From Panicum virgatum (taxonomy: Eukaryota > Streptophyta > Magnoliopsida > Poales > Poaceae): a stretch of 64,000 nt of DNA. The number at the start of each line of letters is the position of its first letter. The stretch's first letter is position 1. The stretch is from positions 70,913,400-70,977,399 of the forward strand of contig NC_053144.1 in NCBI RefSeq assembly GCF_016808335.1, in the 5' to 3' direction. Shown here piece after piece: positions 45,601-56,835 of the stretch. The notes beneath the pieces were generated by a model. That model was not told the DNA's origin, ran no database searches, and saw nothing but the letters and a program-made list of their open reading frames with translations. The position numbers and the translations under genes are program-made.

Positions 45601-48600
45601 GCCAGGCGGTGGATAATTAGGAAATAAGTCGGTTTAGAGATTTTGCTTGAGGCTTAAATTAGCTTGGAGATTTGTTAGGCAAGTTTGTTAGGTGCTGGCG
45701 ATACATAAGCCAAGGGTTAAGGAGAGAAGGGTAGGCTTTAGATTGATCTCATCTGTAAGTCGCCGCCCTGCCTTCCTGGTGTGCCGTCGAGTTCATCACG
45801 GCTCCGTCGCGCCGGCGAGGTCCAGGGCCGCGTCCAGTTACCTCCTTCAAATATAATCTACGCCGTAATCCTTCCTCCAATCTTATCATCCGTGACATTA
45901 GTTCATCCAAACAAGAGTGCTAATAGGATGAGCTAAACTTTAGCCAAGACACAAAAACTAGAGTGCTAATAGGTGCTAATGTTTAGCACTCAACTTTAGC
46001 CTGTCCAAACAGACCCTTAATTTTCTTTTCTAGTACACCATATTATGCGTAAATAGTCATAGAAATCGGGATCGAAGGTACCATTCCTCGACCTGGAAAC
46101 GTCGAACGTATCCCGGAAATGCAGGATTATTTCGTCCCCGCCTTATAAAAACCTCTCACAAGGACCGTACCCCGTTCCTCAACCCTATCGACCCGGAAAC
46201 TTTGTGACTATGGCATATACAACATAACCCTATATATGAATTGAAGTTCTACTCTCTGACTAAACACGATGCAAAATTTTCGTTTACTAACGAGTCTTCC
46301 ACCAGGTCCAACGTTTGAAATGTGGACACAACTTCAATTCATATTTTCTGCAAAGGGTTAACGACTTAATATCAATGAAGCCATGCAAGCTTCTTGGGTA
46401 ATTTTATCTATTTGATTTGCAGTTGGCACATTGTTTGAAATTTGCTACATACAACTCCATGTTTACAAAGGGGGTAATGATCCTGGAAAGCTCTTAGAGT
46501 TGAAGAATATTTTGTATAACTACAGAATTTTCAAAAACAGATACTAAAAGGTAAGTTAATACAATAGCTGTTTAGAAACATATCTGACAATAGAATAAAA
46601 TAGCTTTGTTTCTTTCAGAGCAAAATCAAGCATGTTATATTGAATTAGTATTACAATGAATAACACTAACCGAAATCCTTGTGGTGAACTACATCATTCA
46701 AACCACGTATCAGAGAACCAAGCACAAAACCCCTTGGAATTATGTGACTGCAAACCTTGTAGCGTTCCCATGCAATATCCAAAAAGGATTGCATAACTAG
46801 GCATCTCACTGCAAAAGGCATTCATGCAGGCAGATTATGGGATAGCATTCAAAATATACATGCTTTATGCACAATTATATATCAGCACTCACCTTGAGGA
46901 TTATCGTGAGTGAACCCACGCTCCCACAAAACTGTCATCCACTGCAAAATTCCCTCCCAAGATTCCATCTGAGCATGAAAGGTTCCACGGGAGGTGTGAT
47001 TTAAATAGTCAGTCTGTGGTGTAGATTCAAACAGCAGCATCACCTGTACATGGTTTTTTAACATATTAAGACCATAGTAAGCCAAAAGAACCTTTATTAC
47101 CAATTACTATATCTCACTTTAGGAGTACTATAATCAAAACATACCATAATGTTGACAGCTTTTGATAAAGAGAAACGTAAGGAAACCAACTAACCTGGTG
47201 TGTCCAGGCTGCTTCAACTAAATGTGTCCCATACTCTTGGAGCATCTCATAGAGTAACAAGAAGATCTTCCACCGATCTAGACCATTTGAACAGTGTTCA
47301 TCTGATTGGTCCATCTCTCTAACACCTAGGGACTTGGCTTCTTTGTTGGCCCACCTTTCTCTTTTTGTTGTCGCAGTATTTGATTTGGTTTGAGCAGGCA
47401 AATCAGCTGAGCTCTTGCTGGAGCAATGTTGGCTTCCATCGTTTCCAAAAGAGGTAAAGATGCTCAGTGATATGGTCAAGACGTAGAAGGCCTGTTTCCT
47501 TACAAAAGAATCCTTGTCAACCTGGTGTGTGGAAGGTACAGATGTCATCGCAACATGAAATTGGATAACAATTTTCTAGCAGGCATTCAAATTTGAGTTT
47601 GTGTAACTAAGAAAAATGGCATGCCACAGAAGTCTCACCAGTCCCTTGCGCAGTTGGTTCCAAAACTCAAGGACATTCCTAAGGTCGAATTCCTGGAGCT
47701 TGTCAGCTCCCAAGACGGGGACTTGATGACCCAATTTGAGTGTTGAGAAGTACAAAGATAGTATGTTGTACGCATCCAACCGCTCGCCGCACCCCAATGA
47801 AAATAGAGAAATACAGGAATCCCATATACATTCCAGAAAACCAAACCTGCAGGCCAGAGATAAATTGAGAAGGGACAATTTAGATTAACTCTGGTCACAT
47901 ATAGCTGCCTGACACAGAGAATTAGCAACCTAGATAGCCTATGCTGGACTGCACCAAGCATTACAGTGACACAGGGATTATCAGCAAGTGAGATGAGCAG
48001 AGGCTGAAGAAGGATCTGAGTGGCACAAGATCGATACTCTTGACCATGTGCAAACATCTTGAGTACCAATGTGGAGAGGTCCCATGTCAAATTCTGCACC
48101 AATTTATCTAAATCAATAGCACCTTCCTGAGAATCAAGGTGGTCCACGCTGAGGACAGTCCTTCGTCTCACCAATATGTCCGCCAGCAACAATGCTAACA
48201 CACTGCTCGCCTTGGAGAGCGTTAGCATTGGGGCCAGATTTTCCCCAGCGAGATCTGCTTCCATCATACCGTGGTAAAGCATGGAGTCATGGCAGGCGGA
48301 CAAGCCCATGGCAACAGCAGATGACCGTATGCAGAATGGTACTATGGTAGCTCCTAGCAGGTCCCAGGATCCAGTGTCGGAGATTGCATCGCACATCAAG
48401 GCAACCGCCTGAGGCACCACAGCATACATAAGCTAGTGAGTAATAGACATGACAAATGTATTCAAGTGGGGAATAGATGAGGAGCACACACCTGGTGCAG
48501 GTTGGGTTCGATGGTATCCCTGAGCAGTGGCAGGAATAACCTCCACAACAGCAAGCGCAGAGCATCTTTAGCCTTTGGAGGGTTGTCTGAAAGCCGAAAT

Positions 48601-49024
48601 GTAGCGAGAAATTAGACTGACTCTCCTTGTCATGACTTAAAAGGAGGCAAGAAGCAAGGGAGGGGTGGTGACTGGTGACCGAATCGTGAGAGCAAATGGC
48701 GGAGCGCAGCGGCGTAGGAGATGGAGGCATGAAGGTCGGACTGGGCTTGGAGACCCTGCTCCTGCTCCTGCTGGGAGGAAAAGAAAACCGATTACCTTAT
48801 GAATCTCGCTTAAGGTGGGAGTGAAAGAGAGCAGCTGCAACCAACCAAAACCAACCGACCTCGGGGCAAGTCGGGGAACGGAGGAGGGCGTGGAAGAGTT
48901 GGGCAGGGGAGGTCGAGGCGGAGGAGGCGAGGACGCAGTCGACTACGGCGGGGACGGCGTCGGCGGGGAGGGCGCGGAAGCAGCGCTCGAGGGCGGCGAC
49001 CGCACGCTCGGGAGGAGACGCCAT
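23901..49024 (-). CDS. TARBP1/Trm3-like tRNA 2'-O-methyltransferase, about 30 exons
   Basis: A 25 kb gene. Start ATG at 49022-49024 (CCGCCATGG; a further in-frame ATG is at 49066), stop at 23901-23903. First exons: 48860-49024, about 48682-48777, about 48491-48586, 47930-48408, 47639-47846, 47195-47521, 46893-47043, 46671-46808, then 34903-34984 after an 11.7 kb intron. More coding exons lie at about 32512-32776, 31950-32190, 31556-31795, 31340-31490, 29790-29920, 29405-29660, 29207-29325, 28600-28725, 27433-27580, 26845-26995 and 25499-25628. Last exons: 24499-24650, 24333-24403, 23901-24228. The long N-terminal part looks helical and repeat-like; the catalytic SpoU domain is at the C-terminus. 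Yeast Trm3 and human TARBP1 methylate G18 of tRNA; the same role here is inferred. Exons stay in frame across the retroelement load. Confidence 0.87.
30211..30524 (-). mobile_element. TRIM retrotransposon, 314 bp
   Basis: Two identical 86 bp LTRs (30211-30296 and 30439-30524) flank a 142 bp interior, with a 5 bp target duplication GGAAC (30206-30210 and 30525-30529). On the element strand the 5' LTR is followed at once by TGGTATCAAAGCC (30426-30438), a tRNA-Met-type PBS, and a purine tract TAGGGGGAA precedes the 3' LTR. There is no coding capacity. LTR identity suggests a recent insertion into an intron of the methyltransferase gene. The interior plus strand resembles initiator tRNA-Met. Confidence 0.9.
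32951..34614 (+). mobile_element. non-autonomous LTR retrotransposon, 1.7 kb
   Basis: Diverged LTRs of 151 bp (32951-33101) and 140 bp (34475-34614) share the TGTTAGAGT start, CTTATCTCTAGGAGAGGCTA and GGGGCTCAAGCAAT, ending AACCCA. A PBS-like TTGGTATCACGAGTC lies just inside the first, and GTGGGAGGA precedes the second. The 1.37 kb interior has no recognisable gag or pol; open frames in it are compositional. I could not match flanking target repeats. Confidence 0.75.
33618..33635 (+). repeat. G18 homopolymer
   Basis: Eighteen consecutive G inside the non-autonomous LTR element. Length is uncertain in any assembly. Confidence 0.7.
35608..36920 (+). pseudogene. Reina gag, frameshifted
   Basis: Starts at [15 protein letters not shown] with a coiled coil. 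The frame shifts near 35960, and the retrotransposon gag domain continues in another frame ([20 protein letters not shown], then [16 protein letters not shown] to about 36500) with an internal TAG at 36120-36122. The zinc knuckle [14 protein letters not shown] lies near 36730. Confidence 0.85.
36921..39454 (+). pseudogene. Reina protease-RT-RNase H-integrase, first part
   Basis: Protease [13 protein letters not shown] (near 36970), a frameshift near 37100, then an open RT segment (37109-38164) with FCIDYRALN and an intact catalytic [13 protein letters not shown] at 38162-38164 ends it. RNase H ([18 protein letters not shown]) and the integrase core ([41 protein letters not shown]) follow in broken frames. 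The integrase is interrupted at 39454 by the copia element and resumes at 44882. Confidence 0.88.
39617..41100 (+). pseudogene. copia gag
   Basis: An Ala/Pro-rich N-terminal part (39790-40548) precedes a UBN2-type gag region (40681-41094) with [18 protein letters not shown] and [16 protein letters not shown] stop at 40546-40548 and changes of frame between these parts show it is broken. Confidence 0.75.
41103..41120 (+). repeat. G18 homopolymer in copia gag
   Basis: Eighteen consecutive G interrupt the Gly-rich gag/linker region; any length error would also alter the frame. Confidence 0.7.
41275..44609 (+). pseudogene. copia pol (protease, integrase, RT, RNase H)
   Basis: Protease [15 protein letters not shown] (near 41490) and the pre-integrase region [10 protein letters not shown] come first. 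Integrase (41715-42443) has [27 protein letters not shown] and [10 protein letters not shown] follows with [28 protein letters not shown] and the intact catalytic [10 protein letters not shown] (near 43780). RNase H has [18 protein letters not shown] and ends at a stop at 44607-44609. In-frame stops (for example 42441-42443, 43396-43398) and shifts show it is dead. Confidence 0.88.
44640..44764 (+). repeat. tandem duplication spanning the copia PPT
   Basis: Two copies of about 60 bp (GTCTTGAACACCGCTGCGAC then GGTAGTTCAGACTGCGGG) each end in a G-rich purine tract followed by TGTTGG. Only the second abuts the LTR. Confidence 0.85.
44882..45620 (+). pseudogene. Reina integrase C-terminus and chromodomain (resumed after the nest)
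   Basis: Starts [16 protein letters not shown], the direct continuation of the integrase broken at 39454. A frame change near 45140-45250 precedes the [16 protein letters not shown] region. A chromodomain follows ([26 protein letters not shown]) and then the purine tract and 3' LTR. Confidence 0.88.
45903..46670. other. intron sequence of the methyltransferase gene
   Basis: AT-rich, non-coding. The sequence just after the Reina LTR (45903-46020) joins to that before 35233 and both contain GTGCTAAT...TTTAGC motifs, suggesting a small older repeat or MITE at the insertion point. Nothing else is seen. Confidence 0.4.
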
Positions 49025-49638
49025 GGCGGAGGCGGAGGCGGAGGCGCGGAGAGGGAAGGGGGACAACCAAAAACCCTACTACTCCTATTACAAAGAGGGA
49101 AAAAGAAGGGGCCCATTTTTCTAGTAAAGAGAGGCCCGTAACCTGCGGCCTTTTTCCTTGGGCTTCGGCCCAAGAGCCACATAGACCTGCTGTGTTCCGC
49201 AGAATTACTATGCACATTTCTTCGTACAATAAACATCTCCGTAAAATAATAAAAAAAACAGATTATGGACTTGTAGTGTACAACAACTGATCCAAAAATA
49301 CAAAAAGAAAACAAACAGCACTTGAGCATGACAACTAAATCATCAAAGAATTGTCCAACACCACATGACATGCAGGGAACTGCAAAGTTGCCTCTCAGCC
49401 AGCATCTGATATTCTCATTTGCCCTTTTGCTCCTAGCCCCCATCCTTCTCCCGGCCATCGGCCACTTCTCTGCAGGTACTCGTCTTGTATGAACCTCATC
49501 ACTTGCCAGCCCATAGCCAAACAATTGTGCACCCCACCACTTCCATAGCAGCCCCCAGGAGATCGCAACAGATAATAGCCTCTAACCTTTTTTTTTCTGG
49601 CCAGCCCCATGCCATCGTTCATGCAATCAACAGCCATG
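49025..49638. other. UVH1 3' UTR and methyltransferase promoter
   Basis: This 0.6 kb gap separates two genes on the same strand. No other gene is visible. The near part is GC-rich, consistent with a 5' UTR. Confidence 0.5.
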
Positions 49639-52600
49639 CTACAGCATAGTTGGGCACTTGGCATCGAGAAACTCCTTGAGCGTCCGTGCTCCTTTCTGAC
49701 TGCCCATTAGCCCTGCCAGCTCTTCTAGTGGAAGCAGGGACAGCTCCGCCAAGCTATTGCATCCATCCATGATTGCTCTATAATTTGAATCCGTCACTCC
49801 AGGAAGCCTTCTGAAGAATTCAATGGCTGATGTATTGTAATTTTCAGCCCTGGTGACCAGAAAAACAAGCATATCTTTGCTTAGCCATATTTTGCTGTTG
49901 CTGTGCTTTAGCAAAGTTTGGGCTACTATTCCCACTTACTGGTTGCATACAGGTTGCAACTTACCTCACATCATCCTCCACAATCCCATCCTCAGATGGC
50001 ACGCCAACTCTGATGGCCTTTTTCTCATCAGGTTCATCCTGGTTTGTTTTAAGTGATACAAATATTTCCGCTGTAGCATGCAAGCTGCGTGACCAGACTA
50101 TGCGAAGCCGAGGAAAATGCAGGACTAGCAATGAAAGCTTCGAGATTATGTTTGTCGGAGAGACATCATCCCCAATCTCACTTGCAGACTGTAATCAGAA
50201 TGAGCAGGCCAGTTAGCACACTGAAGCTATATCATCATTTCTTTCACTGGTAGGAGGGTTGGGATACCTGAAAGGAAAAGCTCTTATCTTGCGAGAACTC
50301 TATGAGAAGAACTGGGATCTTGTAGTAACGTGTCATGGTCTCAACCTGATTGTACAGACGACCAGAAGCAAAGCTTTGGAACAAGTCCGCGATACTTTTC
50401 CGTTCAACACAGATCAGAGGAGAAAGAACATAGTCACCAACTTCAAGGGTAACCGGTACTATACGAATACCTTTCTGGTGTAGTACATTGGGAAGACTGC
50501 TCATGAACTCTCTCATGTCTACAATAACCTAGAAGAATGCAGCAATATAAATATTAGCAACCAGCAATGAAAAACACAGCATACCATCTCCCGATTAACA
50601 AAGTGATCATAAGTATCACCTGCATCTCTTTCTCTGGTGCCCTTTTACCACCTGCCTTTCTTGTAATTGAGTTTTGACACAAAAGGGGTTCCGGTTCATT
50701 TGCAAGAGTTGGTCCAATGCAGTGGCCATCCTGAAAAGAAGTAAGATGGATGTGTTTTGTGTCAGAAAATAGGGAATCACCTCCAGCCGCTAAGGCAGCA
50801 ATTTTGCCCATGCCTAGCTGATTGAGCGGAAACAAGTACAGGATTTCAGAGCACCGCATGTAAATTAATCAATAAGAGCAAAAGAAATTTAATTAAGCAG
50901 TGTGCAGTACATTCATAAAGTACCCATGTCGCTAAGGTCGGACTGAAATTAAAAGTGTAGTGACAGAGTGAAACACCACCTGATCAACAGGTATCATCAT
51001 TAGGGACTTCTGTCTTATCAAAGATTCAAATGCTTCATTTTCTCGGCGAATGCTAGATTCAAATTTTTGCACCTCGGTAGAATCTTCGTAAAAAAGAAAG
51101 TAAACTTTTAACTTCCTTGATGGGTTTTCTGCCTTGTAAACTTCAATTTCTCTAACAAAGGTTATATCTGGATGGTAAACAATGATATTAGATGGCTTCC
51201 ATACGTCAAGTATGTGCTGGTCACTGTCCAGGGCATGAAATTGCACAGGAGGTAGTGGCTTGCCATTTGCCAAACCTCTAAAATCAGATGAATAATTACT
51301 GGCACCGCCAGAAGTAGAGGCCAACATGAAATCTTCATCTGTGGACACCTTAGAAGCATCGATATCGGCATGTTCATCGGTTTTGCTTGATTGTCCTTTT
51401 GCCTCCACAGCAGTAACTTGGTTGTTGTCGTTTCCCCCGTTACTTCTATTTTTTCTATTGCTGCCTTGTCTCTTTTCAGTGGTTTTCTTTGATTTGCCCT
51501 TTGCTTTTCCCTTTACCAACTCCCTTCTAGTGCAGCTGACATTTGAACCATCCTTGACATCAGCTTCCTTAGTTATATTTCTTAACTCAGAGGCAGCTGC
51601 AAGTAAGGCATTAGTTTCAAGCTTGCTAATGCTAACAGGGCCTGCACTCTCATTAGGCCCCATTTGAACTTCCCCATCCAGGATACCAAACCCTTTTGGT
51701 TGCTCAGATTTTTTCTTGTTCTTTTTCTGTAATCCATGCAGCTCAGCTTTCCCAAGCAAATACTTCTCCCACTCTTCTCGCATAACCTTATTGAAAACAA
51801 GTCAACATTACAAAGAATTTATTGTTTTTCATAATAAACTCAGAAAGAAACTTGCATTTAGGATGGGAGAAAGACGTGTGCACAGCTAAAATGGAAATAA
51901 AGATAGAGTAGTGATTTATAGATTGATGCTGCCTTCATTTAAGACTGAACTGCTACCTTATGGGGGTCTTTTGATATGCATTCTTGCAGCTGAAAGCATG
52001 TGCGCTCATCTTTACATGTTACTAAAACGATGCCACTTTCATCTTCATCTTGTGCATTCTCATGATCTCCCTTCATCTGTTCTTCTGCTATCTCTTGCAA
52101 CAATTCCTGCAAAAGCCTATCAGCTAAAGCAATTAAACAGAACAAAAAATAAACGTCTCGCTGATGAATAGTTGTACTATCTCATAGCTAGGGTTGAAGC
52201 TGCTACAAGAATAAAACAAGTACACATAGTTAATATTTACATTTAGCACAACAAACAATAGCTGGAAACAAAAGCAATACATGGTATATATACCAAGTTT
52301 AGAAAGTATTAAAGGTTTTTAGCAGCTAGGTTGTAAATAACAGTTCTTGTGTAATGTAGACGTGCCAAATTAAAATTGCAATGTCCCTTGCCAAATAGAT
52401 TGGGACAGACAGTTCCTGTGTAATATATGAGCAAGTAATTAGTGCAGCATGTTGCCTGAAAGAGAACCGATAAATAAAAACTGAGTCGCTGACCCGTAAC
52501 ACTTTCCATTTTGGCGCCTCCTCCAAAACCTCTAACAACACAATGCCCACATCAGCATTAACCTTCTGAATGCTGTGCTTGTCTGCAGTGGAGCCTTCAT

Positions 52601-54135
52601 TTTCTGCAGTAAACAGACCATATGTTAACACTAAAATTCTTCCCGAAAAAGCATAGCTTTATCATGCAAATGAAGGGACTAAGAGACGCTACCATTTTCT
52701 TTTCCCTTATCAGTACTATTGTGTACCACTTTCCTCTTCTTTGTTGGTGTGCCCTTGTTATCAGTGCTGACCTTTATACCATCTGCTCTCACAACCTGGT
52801 AAACACGCCTTTTTGCAAGCTCAAATATCTTGTGGCTTGAGTCAGCAAGTATCCAAACTGATCTAACACCTTCAGATACTCTCAGCGTGTCAAGGTACTT
52901 GAGGTATGTAACTGCATCATACCTACACGTTGGCTAAAGAACATCAAGAGGGAGCTAGATTTCCTTTTTTTTAGAGAGAGAGAGAGAGCTAATTTGGACT
53001 ATGCTGGGTAAATTATTAGGCATAAAGGAATAACTGCAGCGCAATATCACTTAATCAGGAGTCCCCTTTCGTTCCATCAAAAAAAATTTCTCAGCTAATT
53101 GGGTGTCCTAAACAGCTCTCTGCATATGCCAATCCTATGCGTTTCCGTTTTAGCACAGATCTCTGGGTAAATTATTAGACAGATTTCCTTTGGAACTGGA
53201 GCTTGTGTAATTCTTACCACAGCATATGTAATAAGTATTAAGAAGAAACATTAAATAAGCTACCTGACAAGGTAATCGAGCAGCTTGCGTAGCGTCCTGA
53301 GGTCCGCCACCAGCTGCTTCGTCTTCCTGCCGAGAGTGTGCCAGATGGGGTCGAGCTGCCTCCTGACGATCTCATCGAAGGACTTGAAAAGGCCCTTGTC
53401 AAGGGTGAGATCCTCGACGTCCACCTTGTTGGTGCGCCTGAGTTCCTTGAGGCAGGCGTCCATGGCAGCGAGGACGGCGGCCTGGATGCCCCTCATGGCA
53501 GGCGTCAAGGGGACGCGGACGTCGACCACGTCAGGCGGGGCGCGCTCCAGGTCTGCGGCGGCGAGGACGTGGAAGCGGGGCCAGAGATGGAGACGCCGGA
53601 TGTAGAGGCTCTTCATGGCACGCTCGGCCTTGGAGAAACCGGCGACCATGGCGTGGGGGCGGTCAGAGAAGGCGTAGACGGGGAGAAGATGGCGTTGGCG
53701 GAGGAGGCGGGCGATGAAGGCGTCAGAGGAGGTATCGGAGGAGCGGTGGGCGGAGAGGAGGAGGAGGGCCCGGACGTGGGAGGGGTGGAGGCGGGAGGTG
53801 AGGAGGTCGGCGGCGAGAGCGCGGGGGGAGAGGAAGAGGGCGGCGCCAGAGGCATAAAGGGAGGCGCGCTGCTGGGCGGGGAGGTCGGGGGGCACGTCGT
53901 GGACCTGCAGCCTGGCTTGGAGGCGGCGGCGGATCCGGGCCTTGAGGGGGTCCGGGGCAGAGAGGACGAGGAGGCATCCTCCGCCCGCCGCGTCGCCAGG
54001 GGGCGGGTGCAGGTGTAGCTGGAGGAGGAGGGCGGCGGCGAGGGAGGCGAGCGGGAAGCCCGAGGAGAGAACCACCAGCCCGCCGTTGGGGTCCTCCACC
54101 AGGTCCGACACCACCTGCTCCTCGAACGCAAGCAT
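49639..54135 (-). CDS. UVH1: DNA repair endonuclease XPF/RAD1 homologue (UVH1)
   Basis: Nine exons give 1020 codons in one frame: 53264-54135, 52693-52922, 52494-52603, 51957-52106, 50980-51786, 50620-50817, 50268-50528, 49965-50188, 49639-49849. With ERCC1 this nuclease cuts the 5' side of bulky lesions in nucleotide excision repair. The N-terminal two-thirds is the degenerate SF2 helicase region ([20 protein letters not shown]). The nuclease domain in exon 7 holds [15 protein letters not shown] and ERKSIADL, the metal-binding catalytic pattern. The C-terminal tandem helix-hairpin-helix ([33 protein letters not shown]) mediates ERCC1 pairing and DNA binding. A Lys/Asn-rich linker lies in exon 5. 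Length is close to the plant family (about 950-1000). It appears intact. Confidence 0.96.
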
Positions 54136-54598
54136 CGCCGCCGCCGCCGCCGCCCTGCGATTCTCCCTCCTGCCGGGGACCAGGGCGATCAGGAGTCACG
54201 ACGATGGTTGGTGATGCTGGACTTGTCCTAAAATGGGCCGTGGCCCGTGGGCCATCTCGACCAGTCAACGAACGGAGAGCCCACAACCATTCGTAGCCCA
54301 TTCGGCAACGGACCGTTCCCTTTGGCACAACCCCTCCTCCCATCACACACACACACACACACACAAAACAGTTTCACGCTACAACATCTCAATTTATGTG
54401 TGAAGCTGAAGCTAAAATAAGCCATGCTAAACAGACCCACGTCTTCATCATCTACAGTGCTATATATAGTCTGCTTTCTCTTGTGTAGAATTCTTTCTTT
54501 CTTTCTTCGCATGCACAGTAATAAAGCGATCATCTGCTCTATAGCTTTTGGCTACACATGTATCTGCCCCAACACCTGATGAAAGAAATATGCCTCAC
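54136..54598. other. spacer between the cyclophilin-like gene and UVH1
   Basis: Holds the 3' UTR of the cyclophilin-like gene and the UVH1 promoter. A CA-repeat run lies at about 54343-54365. No gene is seen. Confidence 0.5.
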
Positions 54599-56835
54599 CT
54601 AGACAGAACTAGCATGGCAGCTCCTCTTCACCTTGAAGTAGACAGGATCTCTCAGCACCTTCACCGTTACATTGCTCCACACGTCCGTGCTCGCTGGCAG
54701 CAGTGCCATCTCCTCGGCTATCGCCATGTCCTCGGGCAGCACGTGGCCGAACACAGTGTAGGCGTCCTTCCACTCCTCGTGGTTTGCTAAGCTGATCAGG
54801 AACTCCGGCCCTGATCCAACCCAGGCAATGGACCCTCTTTTCACCTCCGGGCATGCTTCTCTTGTTATGCCCTTGAAAGGCACACCATCAACTTCCAGTG
54901 TCCCTTGAAGCAATGCATACGGGGGACCAAAAGCAGCCTATGATTGTACAGAAAAGATCGATCATCAGGATCAATAGTTTGCAGCAGGCCAAATGTCATA
55001 CAAAGCATACATTTTTGTCATGATTGCCTTCTGCATCCCAGACATTCCCACGTCCTTCCGCGCGATAAAATCTGCACCCAGCACAGTTGTGCAAGCCCAA
55101 GAGCTCGATGAAGTAGTCCACAGACCGCGGTGCACAACCAGGCAGCAACTAGTTGCGTAACAAGTATAGAAGGAAGAGTACAGTATACATGAGCAATTTG
55201 CACTGAAACACACACTTATGGAATATTTGTTTCTAGTAAACCACAAACAATATCAGCTTTAGTTCAAATCCAATGGGAATCGTGAAGATAGAAATAGCTA
55301 TATACTATCCCAGAACACACTAATGAGTAGTGACAGATATTTATTTGCAACTGCCTTAGTATGAAACTATTTCCAAAATAAGAAAATGGAGCAATAAACG
55401 TGTGCTCGGCCATCACCTCAGCAAGTTAAATTCACAAATCTACTACTTTTAGCTAGATGGCTAGCCCTGCCACGCCACCCTCTAGACAATTCATGTAGCA
55501 CATGGAACTGTAGTTTTTACTTTCTCAATAACCCCATCTTATGCCTTCTAAAGAAAAACTGAGAAGGCCAAACAGCATACAAAAACCACTCTGATAAGTT
55601 TCACCACGCTTTAGCATACAGAGACAAAGGACGCTTACTTGAATATGAAGTGTCCCAAGACTTGTTTCAAGCGCCACAATTCCCTGCAGTGAAATAAATC
55701 CTTGTGTTAATCTCGAAACTCATGCCAGCTAGTATCATAACAAAATGGCTAGACTGAAATATTTCCTTAGTGAAGAAAGAGCTCCCTTCTCTCCTTTTCT
55801 TTTGAAGCACATGCCAACAAGCATACAGCTGCAGCAAGAATAGCTTATAACAAATTCTGTATCTACAGTATATACACCACACGAGGAGCCAAGAACATCT
55901 CAAGACATATTATGGGCAGCCTGATCAATGGTTTATATGTTAAAATGGAACACGTGAAGAAGTTAGCCTGTGTAATTGGGAAATTAAACATGTCCAGGTA
56001 GCTCAAAGATCATTCCTCAAAAATTGAATTACCAACTAGTTAGCTGAACTGAACGAGATTGCACGAAACCAACCTCTCCTTTTGCAAAGACTAGACCAGA
56101 CGTCCACATGACGTCCTCCCCGCTTGCAATAACAGCAGGAGCCATCACGTCCTTTTGTTTCTTCAGCCAGCACTGCATTCCAAGTGCGCAGTAAAGAAGC
56201 TAATGAATCCAATTATATAGATATAAAGGTGGAATTTCCACAGTTTTGGCATTTTCCAGAAGGAAGGAAAGAAATGAAAGGCTTTTGAAGGATCGGTGGT
56301 GGAACTGAAAGCAAGAGGCCTAGTAGGTAAATAGTGTAAGTACTACTCGATCGATAATCTTGGGATGCACAACTGGGAAGACGAATAAATCTAGGCACCT
56401 CTTGACACTTGACAGACGGGTAGATGAAAGAAGAAGGGGAACTGAGACAGATGGACTGACCTCCCCGAGCCTGTCCTTGCATCTGCGTTCGTCCCCGCAG
56501 AAGACCCATGAGTTACAGCGGCAGGCGCCGTCCTCGGCGTGGGGGCACATCGCCTTGCAGGAGGCGCAGCAGGCGGCGGCAGAGGGCAGGCGGTGGTTAG
56601 AGCCCCACTTGACCGCCGGACCCCAGAGCTCGAGCCCCTGGGTACCCCTGCAGCAATCGGCATCGGCCCGCACAGCTGGCCGGGGCGGTGTCAGCGCGGA
56701 GGAGGGGCAGGAGAGGTAGGCGAGGGCCGCGGCGGCGGAGACAAGGACGATGAGGAACAGGAGCAGGCGGCCGCGCCGTCGGGAGTCGGATGGGCGGCGG
56801 GGTAGGGGGAGGGGGAGAGTGGGAAGGGCTGGCAT
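54599..56835 (-). CDS. membrane-anchored cyclophilin-like protein with Cys-rich N-domain
   Basis: Five exons join in frame to 331 codons: 56461-56835, 56074-56172, 55639-55683, 55011-55148, 54599-54937. Residues about 24-43 (LLLFLIVLVSAAAALAYLSC) form one membrane segment or signal anchor. A Cys-rich module follows (CCASCKAMCPHAEDGACRCN), then a cyclophilin fold (VALETSLGTLHIQ, FYRAEGRG, GPEFLISLANH, YTVFGHVLPEDMA). Cyclophilins catalyse peptidyl-prolyl isomerisation, but here the FxxQGG segment is not recognisable and the active-site His position appears as Tyr (DAYTVFG), so catalysis is doubtful. The likely location is the secretory pathway lumen. I do not know a specific function. Confidence 0.85.

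Larger units (their letters stand above)
35238..45897 (+). mobile_element. Reina-type Ty3-gypsy chromovirus with a nested copia insertion
   Basis: LTRs of 338 bp (35238-35575 and 45560-45897) start TGTCATG and end GTGACA, with target duplication TTAGT on both sides (35233-35237 and 45898-45902). A PBS, TTGGTATCAG, follows the 5' LTR, and a purine tract AGGGAGGGAGAGA precedes the 3' LTR. Without the nested 5.4 kb copia element it is about 5.2 kb, the usual Reina size, and it ends in a chromodomain. It lies in the largest intron of the methyltransferase gene, in the opposite orientation. Confidence 0.93.

Noticed and set aside
53338..54018. 226-codon plus-strand ORF inside the first UVH1 exon
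   Set aside because: Gly/Glu-rich shadow of the GC-rich UVH1 coding exon, with no domain.
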